Positions 13,656-30,422 of a stretch of DNA of 64,000 bases are shown in pieces. Numbering within the stretch: the first letter of the stretch is position 1; each line of letters starts with the position of its first letter. Under the pieces are notes generated by a model. It did not search any database. It worked only from the letters and a program-made list of their open reading frames with translations, and was not told where the DNA came from. The position numbers were made by a program, and so were the translations under genes. This DNA is from Glandiceps talaboti. Its lineage: Eukaryota > Hemichordata > Enteropneusta > Spengelidae. The stretch lies in the NCBI RefSeq assembly GCF_964340395.1, contig NC_135553.1:24866949-24930948 (forward strand). The letters are read 5' to 3'.

Positions 13656-14029
13656 AAAGTTGATATTACTACATGTAGGGACTTTATTATTGACACCTTT
13701 TGTACCTTCTACAACAGACAAATACACGCATCACTTCACAAATCAATACAACTCAAACAAATACAGAATAGTAAAGCTCGGTATATACTTTGGCCAGTCT
13801 CTGAACACATCATCTTTATTGAAAACATCAACAAATCTTTTTTTTTATATAAACAACCTCTCATCTTAGCTATAAGTGGTTTGACGTAGAAGTTAGATCG
13901 CCCATTTCGTTAGTCTAGTATATTTCGGGATCCGTGGATCCAGTGGTAAATTGAGTATATAGACCACTTGCTCAGCAATTGGTAACCAAAGTGTATCGTG
14001 AAAATTAAAGGTGAGTTGATGGCCACGTG

Positions 14030-14765
14030 GTAAGTTCAGTCTGTAGTCCAAACGTCCAATACACAATCTGAACGTCAAAGCTGGGTTGGCCACTTGGTAA
14101 CTCCAATACACAGTCTGAACGTCAAAGCTGGGTTGGCCACTTGGTAACTCCAATACACAGTCTGAACGTCAAAGCTGGGTTGGCCACTTGGTAACTCCAA
14201 TACATAGTCCGAACGTCAAAGCTGGGTTGGCCACTTGGTAACTCCAATACACAGTCTGAACGTCAAAGCTGGGTTGGCCACTTGGTAACTCCAATACACA
14301 GTCTGAACGTCAAAGCTGGGTTGGCCACTTGGTAAGTCCAATACACAGTCTGAACGTCAAAGCTGGGTTGGCCACTTGGTAACTCCAATACACAGTCCGA
14401 ACGTCAAAGCTGGGTTGGCCACTTGGTAACTCCAATACACAATCTGAACGTCAAAGCTGGGTTGGCCACTTGGTAACTCCAATACACAGTCCGAACGTCA
14501 AAGCTGGGTTGGCCACTTGGTAACTCCAATACACAGTCCGAACGTCAAAGCTGGGTTGGCCACTTGGTAACTCCAATACACAATCTGAACGTCAAAGCTG
14601 GGTTGGCCACTTGGTAACTCCAATACACAGTCCGAACGTCAAAGCTGGGTTGGCCACTTGGTAAGTCCAATACACAGTCTGAACGTCAAAGCTGGGTTGG
14701 CCACTTGGTAACTCCAATACACAGTCTGAACGTCAAAGCTGGGTTGGCCATTTGGTAAGTTCACC
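14030..14765. repeat. 47-bp satellite array
   Basis: About fifteen copies of a 47-bp unit containing GAACGTCAAAGCTGGGTTGG and CCACTTGGTAACTCCAATAC. Main variants are CAGTCTG/CAGTCCG/CAATCTG and GTAACTCC/GTAAGTCC. Degenerate copies flank it from about 13940 and to about 14920. The unit is homologous to the 45-bp unit at 15376-15880. Confidence 0.95.
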
Positions 14766-14920
14766 ATATGGTAAGTCCAGTATGCAATGTGAACATCAAC
14801 ACTGGATTGGTTACTTAGTAAGTCAAGTATGTAATTCCAATATGTGATCTGAATATTAGCTGTGTTGGCAACTTAGTCAATCTAATATGCAGGCAGAACG
14901 TCAGCTGTGTTGGCAACTTA

Positions 14921-15375
14921 GGGACCGGTCAGTTTCTCCAGTCTGGGGGTGGGGGTGGGGGTGGGGGTGGATTCTTAAATCAGGCCGACAAAAAGTCACT
15001 GACCCCCCATCTGAAAAACCAAAAACAGGCTGAAACCCCCCCCCCATCACTTCATTCTAAAACATGATGACCCCCCAATATATAATATTCACATGACAGG
15101 TAATTTTTGATCGTGACTCAGTGTGGACTGCTTGTCTTGCATCTACTTTATAAGACCCCCGGTTAGCACTATCATAATTATAATTATTGACTACACACGG
15201 TAAATATATTCCAAAAGGAGTTTAATAGCATCTTGACAGTGAAAGGTAGGGGAAAGCTTAAGAAGGGAATATGTACATCTCTTATGGGGGTCCTAGGGGT
15301 CTCCCCTAGAAGCCCAGGAGGTTTTTAACTCTGAAAAGTCAGTTTTGAAACTATTCAGACATTTTCAGAAAATAA
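14921..15375. mobile_element. insertion splitting the satellite, probable non-autonomous element
   Basis: This block of about 455 bp interrupts a satellite whose degenerate copies lie on both sides. It opens with GGACCGGTCAG, carries a strong G-run motif at 14945-14970, several runs of C (AAAGTCACTGACCCCCCATC, then two more) and a GGGGGTCCTAGGGGTCTCCC stretch. It has no open frame. The sharp change of sequence within the array suggests insertion. No target-site duplication or terminal inverted repeat could be fixed by eye, so the class is unknown. Confidence 0.5.
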
Positions 15376-15880
15376 TTTCCAAGCTGTCAGCTGTTTTGGC
15401 AACTTAGTCAATCTAATATGCGGCGAGAACGTCAGCTGTGTTGGCAACTTAGTCAATCTAATATGCAGTCAGAACGTCAGTTGTGTTGGCAACTTAGTCA
15501 ATCTAAATCTGCAGTCAGAACGTCAGCTGTTTTGGCCACTTGGTAAATCTAATATGCAGTCAGAACGTCAGCTGTTTTGGCAACTTAGTCAATCTAATAT
15601 GCAGTCAGTGCGTCAGCTGTGTTGGCAACTTAGTCAATCTAATATGCAGTCAGAACGTCAGTTGTGTTGGCAACTTAGTCAATCTAATATGCAGTCAGAA
15701 CGTCAGCTGTTTTGGCAACTTAGTCAATCTAATATGCAGTCAGTGCGTCAGCTGTGTTGGCAACTTAGTCAATCTAATATGCAGTCAGAACGTCAGCTGT
15801 TTTGGCAACTTGGTAAATCTAATATGCAGTCAGTGCGTCAGCTGGGATGGCCACTTGGTAAATCCAGTACGTAGTCCGAA
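15376..15880. repeat. 45-bp satellite array related to the 47-bp array
   Basis: About eleven copies of a 45-bp unit with GAACGTCAGCTGTGTTGGCA and ACTTAGTCAATCTAATATGC. Alternating variants (CAGAACG/CAGTGCG, TGTGTTGG/TGTTTTGG) suggest a higher-order pattern. The period is a multiple of three, so the plus strand is open for 118 codons (15540-15896) as a 15-residue repeat containing NLICSQNVSC. The shared GAACGTCA, GCTG, TTGGC and AATA positions show common origin with the 47-bp family. Confidence 0.93.
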
Positions 15881-16197
15881 AGTCAAGCTGGTTTGACGGT
15901 CTTTTGGTAAGTCCAGTGACAGTGTGTTCATAGATCTACATTACATAGTGTGAACGTCATCTGGATAGGTCACTTGGTTAGCCCAATTCTTGGTCCGTTA
16001 TGTAAATCAAGACGGCGTCGGCTCCTTGGTCCCGGCACGTCAAATTTGAGTTGACAACCACTTGGTAAGTCCAGTATGTAGCCATTGATAGACTATCTCC
16101 CATGACATCTGAAACGTAAAAATAGTGACATAATTAGATAAATGTACACTATTAGTAGTAGATTTTTTATATATAATGTTAGTGCCTGAATAATACT

Positions 16198-16268
16198 AAG
16201 GTGGTTTTGGTGTTGGTGGTGGTTTTGGTGTTGGTGGTGGTGGTGGTTTTGGTGTTGGTGTTGGTAGC
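16198..16268. repeat. GGT/GTT-rich simple repeat
   Basis: Alternating GGTTTTGGTGTTGGTGGT units, probably formed by local slippage. Confidence 0.85.
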
Positions 16269-16418
16269 GATAGGAGTACATGTATATTGTAGTATCAATC
16301 GTAGCAGTAGTAGTAGGGGCGGAGATAGTACATGTATAGTATAATTATTTATTATAGTGGCATGAGGTAATGATAACACTGTAGAACCACATACAGGGAG
16401 CCCAGGAACCGTGTTACA

Positions 16419-16503
16419 AAACAAACAAACAAACAAACAAACAAACAAACAAACAAACTAAGAAATATACAAACAAAAATAAACAAACAAATGACCAAAC
16501 AAA
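16419..16503. repeat. AAAC tetranucleotide microsatellite
   Basis: A run of ACAAACAA of about 45 bp passes into degenerate copies up to about 16503. Confidence 0.9.
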
Positions 16504-19500
16504 CAACTATGCATTGGTAAATGGAATATCATTTAAACTCATGTAGAACAATATATATACATGTACATATGTATATATGGGTCTGTATACTATTGAAATA
16601 ATATACTATGTTTCTATATATACTCACCCATACACATACAAACAACACTTGTATGGGGGAGTATATGTGGTGGCGCTAGAGAGGAGGTTGTAATAGTGAT
16701 TTTAGCAACATTAGTGACGTCATCCAGATAAAAGAACGTACGATCACATGATTTAACATTAACATTTTTTTCTATTTTTATATAATTTTTGTCACATGAC
16801 TCGTCTGCTCATTTTTATAGATACAACTCTAAATGCCAAATATGTCCAAGGTCTGTCCACGCCAAAATTTAGTCCTCGTCTTAATTATCATCAATATGCG
16901 TCATAATGTCTGACGTATAATGTGTGTTAGTATTATCACACAGCAGATGTTTTCCTACCTTCGCATAAAAAGAACAGAAATATCCTTGATTGTCAAACAG
17001 AAATGATTTTTATGTAAGGATCACATTCGTTAGCCATAGAGGACATTTTGGTACGAATATGAAAATGTCAAGTTCTTATAATCAAAATTTCTAATCATCA
17101 AAAATAATCACCAAAAAAAAACAAGCACAAAATAAACAAGCAGTGACATTAGCGAGGAGAATGACTTTTTTTATTTGGTGTTCACTCTTTACACTAAAAA
17201 AAAATACCGCAGAGGGAAAAAGAAACCTGACAAAAAAAGATGATTAATTAACACGACTGTCAAGTTTTAACGACCTTATAGTTTCTTTGAAAGAGTACGT
17301 AATCTATGCTTGAACCATTTCTACACGACAGTTGTAATGTGTCCGTTGATGTACATGATGCACGTGTCTTTCTATAATAGAAACTTCGTTGCCACATTCA
17401 TCGATTTGAATCACCACCAGACTCATTAAACGGTGACTTTCTTGATCAGTGCACGTGGTTTCTTTTCATGAAACTAAACACCCCCAATTCTATACAGATA
17501 TTTTTTTTGTTGCGTGAAAACTTCTTTCAAGTTCTTTACAAATATGTTTTCAAAGGTACTAAAGGTGTCCATTTTGGTTTCAAGGGAAATGGAGAAATGT
17601 GTTAGTACATAATGGACTTTGGTCGACTATTTAGCACACTGTGATCGATTCAATGACGCCATCACCAATTCGATGAGATTTAATTTGAAATGTTTTGAAC
17701 ATTCTTACAAATTATTGCAATTCTGAACTTATAAGTTTATTTGGTAGTATATTAAGTACTTGATGATACCCAAGCTTTGCTACGTCTGATATTGGATAAA
17801 TTGTCATAAAATGGACGGGTGTACGGTGTATGTCATTTTTAGTTATTTTCTATGGATTTGAACCAACTACATGGTCCTTCAGAAACTGGTTGAAATTTAA
17901 GTTCCGGTCACAATCTCCGACGGTAGTACGGGAAAACATAGATTTCATTTTAAAAGATTCGTGTTTACAGTTTGTTTAGAAATTTGGAAGGAATACCATT
18001 TGGCAGGAAAACAACTTTGCTTCACATATGTTGTAATCTGATGAGATATATACCAATTACGTATTCCGTTTTTACCAATAACGTCGGTTTTTTTCTTCAT
18101 TCTTTCGAGTCAGTGAACTCGGTGACGTCATTTTTGTTTACACTTTCATTGAAATGGATGTAGAAATTTGGTCCCTGGCCGCTGCGTGTGAGTCATACCT
18201 CCACTAAAGTCTTTCACGCTAGAGAGCTCCTATATATACTGATTTACTTAACGTCTTTACTTAACCGGCATCAATTTCATTCTAAATATGGAATATTGGT
18301 TTTTCTACAGTTTGGCAAGTTACCAACGTACGACTAAGCACTAACACCTCTCAAGGTGTTGCAACTATGCAAAAAAGAACGTGAAATCATTCCAAATTCA
18401 GATCCGTTATTTGAAATCGTATAGAAAGGAGAGTTTGTTTTCGTGTTGACGTGATGGTCGATATGTTTGTTGCTGTGTTGTTATGCTAATGGTATTTTGA
18501 TGTGGTATAGTCTGGAGACGGTGACCTACCAAACGAAGCAACTTTTGGTAAATGAACGGGATGCAAGGGTTACGACAATTTTGGGCGGGATATTTTGATT
18601 TTGCAACTACCCTCTGCTTCCTTCTAAATGTGCCTATGTTTTTATCAGCTCGACATTGGCGTAATTATGGGACTGTCCTTACGCTACTTTATGGTCAAGG
18701 CGCACCTGCTTTCTTATCTTTAATATATGTCAGATATGCTGTTCAATGTGTTTTCTAATATGTTGTACATGATTTCGATAACACCTTGGTGAATATATTG
18801 GCCAACTATGTGTGATTCACCCCACAATTGCGAACCCTATACAATCATACAGTCAAGTGTTTTTCTATGGTATGTCGATACGTGTAAAAACCTATCATTA
18901 ACGGAAATCGGGGCTTTAAAAAAAGACAAGACGTGTCGGCAACTTTGCGTTGCTACGGTGAAATTCCGTATCGCGTTTGTGGGGGTGGAGTATCAAGAAA
19001 AAGAACGGCATTAAGTTTGGTTACAAGCAAAAGAAATGTAATCTGAAATATGTCAAAACACAACATCGATTATTTGACAATGTATATCAAAAAGGCATTG
19101 AGGTTAACCTGTCAGGATAACTAATGGTATGTTAAAGAAAATTTATTAAATCGTGTTGTGACGCCGCTTTGTTGTCTGACATGGCTTTTATTTGTTTTCT
19201 CATTCTTGCATATCTTGCTTTGAATATCGGTCAAGCTCATAAAATAACAGTTAAAAATTTACGTATAGAATTAAGTAAAATTTCATTTATGAAACTTTAG
19301 CTTAACCTATTGAAACTAGAACACCGACCTCAATTTACGGTGTTTTTTCATTCTATCGTGCCAAAGTAAAACTGAGGTGTGCGCAAGCTATTGCAGACAA
19401 CGAAAATAACTTTACGTAATTTCCGTCAAAAATCACTAATTCTGACGACCTCAATCCTTTAAATTTGGTCTATGTCAAGATATTTGTAACATAGAAATTA

Positions 19501-22500
19501 ATCTTTTCGACTAACTCTAAATCATCTAATATTTTGCACTTACAGGAATTCACACTCATGACAGTCTTACCACCTTTGATCAATTTCCATATCTTTTTTG
19601 CAATCAGTATTCTTAAATATAAAACGAACACTACACCACCAACTTGTCATTTTGACCTTGAAGCCATTCTCCGCTTTTTGACGACAGACAAAGACGTTAT
19701 CATACGTATTTGAAGATAAATTCTAACAATTGATATAACATTTGTCTGTAATGGACCTGGGTAACCGAAAGATGTAGGTGGATTGCCAAATATGTTCCAT
19801 ACACGGGTACACTTGACTTTACAATTCACATAATTCCAATTTGATGTTCCAGACCTCATAATTTGCCCCAATGACATTAAACAATTACGTATAACCAAAA
19901 TACAAGAGGGACATTTTGCTGGACTCGGAATCTTTTGGTGGTAAATAGTTTGTGTATTGAAGTACGGCCTAGGTGCAACTTGTTTTTCAACCAGACTGGT
20001 TTAGTTTGTGAACTTTAGCCACAAAAAAAACCACTCTGTCTTCATTAAATAGTAAGATATGATATCTTAATTGAACAAAGGCCGATGACTAACTAAACAT
20101 TATTCCGTTTTGTGTCCAGAGTATTTGGATTAGTCAGGATAAATTAATGAAATTAAGCTAAAATGTCGCCAAAAACAACTTAGAAACGGTTCATTTGGAA
20201 GCAAAGTTCACCTCCTTATGTCAGCAAGAATTAGTGTGGAATTAGAAGATGTCCGATTCGATTTGATTTATTCTCAATTTGTAGGCGTAATTTGTTTCTC
20301 TATCTAAATCCTTCTTCCACTGGAAGAACTGGGTTGAAAGACCAGAGTTAATCACCATGGCGACGTAAATCCAGCCTCATCCCGTGAAATCCTTGTCGGA
20401 GTGGATTACATTTTTATTCGCGACAACTTTGCAATGTGGAGACTGCTTGGGTGACCTCTGACTTCAAATTGTGTTTAGTGTTCGGATTTTGGCTGTGTGG
20501 TTTTAGTCGACTTGACTTGAAAACAACCAGGTAAAAGACTAGGTAAACCAAATTCCTCTCGGATGACGTATTTTATTTTTCAAGTCCCCCGGCGAAAATA
20601 AAGAACAGTTTTCTTGTTTCCCTACACCCGAAGAAAAGAATATGGGGCCCAGAAAATGTAATACCAGGCACGTTAGATGATGTATTGACTGTGGTTTTTG
20701 TTATAGTTTATTATTTTACACGTGACAATATGGATCTGATTTTTATCTGTAATTGAAATATAGGGGACAAAAAGAAAGATGTTAAAAGAAAACAGACCAG
20801 ACACATGTTGAAAAACATGTGGGAGTTCATTTAAACCAGCTTAAACCAAATGCTGATATCACAAACAAAACATGTTTGAGATTCCATGATTTTAGTACCA
20901 AATGAAATTGGATTGGCGTTAGACCATGTTCTCGTAAAGGTGGAGAATTTCGTTTAGTTAAAAAATGGCGGGAAATACTTGAATTACTCGAAGTCACAGT
21001 GTTCTCGATTTAATTCGGTAAATATGCAGAATACCGTTGTTTTTTTCTGACCGGAAGGCATGTTTTCACCTTCCTTTAGGCGACGGAAATGAAGAACACG
21101 GCCCGTACAATTTTAGTTTGATAATAAACTGTTCCGACACTCTCCGCTAGCCATGCAATTGGACACTGATTTCCAACAACCTAAATATTTATAGTCGACC
21201 CATATCTTGGTGCGTGGTCAGGGCTTTGGTAAATGACGTCTCCACTTGTCACGATAGTTGGTTTATTTTGGCAGCTTGTCTGTTTAACTCCTGTGGTGTA
21301 ACTCCTTCGACGGCGTATGTCGCAAATCAATCACAGTCGTCAAATTTGGCCACTCCAGACAGAGTCGAGACGGTCACGGTGACTACTAGGTGAATATACA
21401 TGTGGAAAAGTGTCGGAATATGGTAACGACCATACGATTTCGTGCATCTGTGCTAAATGGTTGGTGACACGCTGCAGAGACAATTTCGGGAGCGGCAATG
21501 CAAACTAAACAGACTCCAGAGTCCAACAACGGCACTTAGTACAATTGTATATCGTATCTGAACGTATATGAGCCTCTAAGTACAAAATCTTTCTAAAATT
21601 TGATTAAAAATAATCTTTTTGAGGTTTTCCCTACTGGTCCAGCTTGACTAAAAATGTGTGAATCTATCGAATTTACACACAAACAGTTAATTCGCCAGCT
21701 GTAACTTCATATGAGAACAAAATAGAAGTTGGCGGGAATACAGAATAATAATATAGAAATCTCAAGGAATCCTTAACATGCTCGCAAGTTGCCATGACAT
21801 TATGAAAACATAAATACTGGGGAGAGACGTGGAGTTGGACTGTTAAACGATGATTAATTACCCATTTAGGGAAAAATATGTGTTTCCGAGAACATGGGTC
21901 GAGATTTCATTTTATTTTATGTTATCGAAATGTCGGTCAAAATGCCCCTTCTGTGATAGTTTCATGAAATATGTGCAGACATCGCTGGGGAAAGCAAAGA
22001 GACATACATGAAGGTCAAGAACACAGAATTTCTTAACTTTATGATTTTTAAATGACTAACAAAATGTTTAGGGTCGGTGGCTCAAACTAGGACCGGTCAG
22101 GTTATCGGCAACTCCACGTTTTCTTTCTTTTCGTTTTAGTATCTATGACAACAAGTGTATGGATTGCTGAAAAGATGCATTAATATACTTAAGCACGTGG
22201 ATTTTTTTTTCTTTTGGTAAAACCAAACCTACATTTGTAATCCAGTCGGTTCTCATAAATTTAGGTTATAGCTTTTTATTTGTATCAAAGTTATGCCGCC
22301 AACTAACATGAGAAAATATTTAAGTTCGGACACAATTGTCATTTAAACTAGGCCGATCTGTTTCCCTATTTCGGAGCTTTGTAGTCGAGTATTAACTTTT
22401 GTAATGCGACTATTGACACCACAAGTGTCCCCAGCTGTGGAAAAATCACAAAGTTACGCCACTTTATGTTGCTATTTTTTATATTTTTTCCGTGATCGTT

Positions 22501-23039
22501 TGTTATCGCTATTTCTGATCAATGATTAATGGGGTAGGAGGCAATATTTTAAAGTTTACTATACTATAGAGGAGGAGAGGAGATCGGTTCTACGACCTAT
22601 ACCAGTCAGCGACACACCGACATTCGCTATTAACCGTGTTGTTTCTATGACGACAGGCAGTCACGGCAAACTCACCTGTTTCATATCAAGGGCGTGTTAC
22701 CAGGGCAATCGATGATCGGTATGCTTTTTGAACATCTCCTACCGAGCTCGTAACTTTAAGGTGAATTCAAACAGCTTCCATTCTCCGCTACAAGATGTTT
22801 CCGTGGATACAAAGGCACTTTCCTGGGATCGTATCTCGCCTCAGTTCCCGTACCCTTCAACATGGACATCACCTAGAAAACAGAAAGAAAGTGTGGTGTC
22901 TTAATAGCAGTCAAGTGTTTAAGTGTTTTATTTAATCCTACTTTTGTCTGTTGACCATTGGATATAGTATAAAGCATAAGTGCAGCCAACGTTTCAATTT
23001 AACGAACTGTGTTAGTCTGTGGTTTGACCCCTGAGAACA
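16504..23039. other. long non-coding stretch, one weak exon candidate
   Basis: About 6.5 kb of unique AT-rich sequence. Short open frames at 17972, 18552, 18808 (plus) and 19647 (minus) carry no motif I know. The only item with a splice-like context is a 38-codon minus-strand frame at 22756-22872, given in the findings. No tRNA or rRNA was recognised. Confidence 0.45.
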
Positions 23040-23103
23040 GACACGGACACGGACACAGACATAGACACAGACACAGACACAGAACAGACACAGACCGACA
23101 CAC
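23040..23103. repeat. ACAGAC/ACGGAC hexanucleotide repeat
   Basis: About ten imperfect copies of a GACACA/GACACG unit. Confidence 0.85.
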
Positions 23104-24035
23104 ACTACTCATCGAATCCAGTTACCCATTGAATTACAACGTGTGTAAAAGGTTAAATAGGTTGTGTGAACATAACCACTACCTTATGCGAAGTGTATAA
23201 TGTAGGACAAACACTTAACATATATAAATAAATATAGCAAGAAAGCTATGATTTCCAAGTGTTTGATAGATATCCAACATATGAGAGTTAGTTTTGACAT
23301 ACATACTTGAAACACAGGCAGAGGACATATCTGAACATGTTCAGTGCAGTATAAATAATAATGTCATTATCCATGCACGTGTCTGACATTTGTACATTCA
23401 TCATTCGCAAGTACTCAAAAAAGTAGAATTCTTAGGTGATCTTGGTCAACAGATTACAGTTGATATTGAACAGAAAACAGACAAGTCAGCAAGAACTCAG
23501 GCTCGGGGTTGATTTTTAACGACCACGAGATGCAGCAAAATCGCAAAGTCGGACTAAATAAATTCTGAATCGTGATATGATACGAAATAAGTTTTTTCGA
23601 GGTAGTTTAGTTGTCGTAGAAACTGTGCAATGCATATAGTTACCTCTCCGGTTCAACTCGAAGTTTGGACCCACGTGAGGTGTCGGGGGTAATTTGTTTA
23701 ATTGGATAAGCTGTAGAACAATGGATGAATCGATGATAAACCACTTGATCGAATAAACCCTCGGCCCCTGTTAACCCATAACTCACAAACTAAACATACA
23801 CACAGGTGGACTTTATTGCCCTTTATTTCATCCGACGAAACACACTTGAGAAGTCCCACCTTCGACACTTGGTCAGCGTGATGCAGATTTTAAAGGGTTT
23901 TATGACGATAAATCGTACACAATATGTGGGAAACGAATCCATTGATAAGTTTTGTGCTCTTGGGACCAGGTGTGGGTTGATGACACCACAGTGTATATGG
24001 CGAATATTGTAAATTCGGATCACCTAAAAACACAG

Positions 24036-24126
24036 GCAGACAGACAGACAGACAGATATATAGATAGATAGATGGTCGAACGGACACAGACAGACAGACA
24101 GACAGACATACAGACAGACAGACAGA
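24036..24126. repeat. CAGA/TAGA tetranucleotide repeat
   Basis: CAGA copies, a TAGA block and more CAGA copies, with a short non-repeat break near 24075. Confidence 0.9.
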
Positions 24127-24317
24127 CTCTACCAAATTAATTTCTACGTTGGTAGGTTTTGGTGAGAAACATTAACAGAGAGGAGGAGTAGCAATTTTAT
24201 TTCTAAGCTAGTAAGAAGTGTCAGAGAGAAACGTACGGTGAAAGAGATAGGGGAAGGGGTGGAGAGGGAGACAGAGAGAATATTACAATTTCTATTCTAG
24301 TGTGTTACAGAGAAATG

Positions 24318-30060
<5,743 letters not shown>

Positions 30061-30300
30061 TGACCCAACAATAGTAAAAGCCGCCGAGCCAATCACAGCG
30101 CAGTTGATCACATGAAGTTACACTCAGCCAATAGAATGAATAGGGAAGTACTATTTTGATATGATTGATAGATGACTGAGCAGACAGAGGGGGCAGGATT
30201 AAATTTTAATGAGTGTTGTTTTCTTAATTATATGTCAACAGGTAACGTGACAATTCGCATTCAACAGTTGGTAGACTGATCTAGTAGGCAGTGACAGTCC
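30061..30300 (+). promoter_or_regulatory. putative SoxE promoter region
   Basis: Two CCAAT boxes lie at 30089-30093 and 30128-30132, about 330 and 290 bases upstream of the chosen start codon. No clear TATA box is seen. A CAG/GTAAC junction near 30240 could be a splice site, so an untranslated first exon further upstream is possible. The transcription start is not determined. Confidence 0.4.
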
Positions 30301-30337
30301 ACGACCAGAGCCGCTACTTCTTACACCCAGGCAGTAC

Positions 30338-30358
30338 ATGGTAGTATACGCCGCCTAG
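30338..30358 (+). promoter_or_regulatory. short upstream ORF in the SoxE leader
   Basis: An ATG at 30338 opens a six-codon frame (MVVYAA) closed by TAG at 30356-30358, 64 bases before the SoxE start at 30423. If it lies in the mature leader it may lower translation of SoxE. The bases around this ATG (GTACATGG) have a G at +4 but lack a purine at -3. Confidence 0.45.
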
Positions 30359-30422
30359 TCTCAGAGATACCCTAGCACGTCCCTTGTCGTCAGTTTGTAC
30401 ACCAATGCGCAACCCTTCCACC

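Noticed and set aside
13245-13889. 214-codon frame through the CATA array
   Set aside because: Most of it is YIHT repeat, and the ends lack any known motif.
23889-24023. Second minus-strand exon candidate (begins GDPNLQYSPYTLW after TTTTTAG)
   Set aside because: The donor side is poor and its phase does not join to the candidate at 22756-22872.
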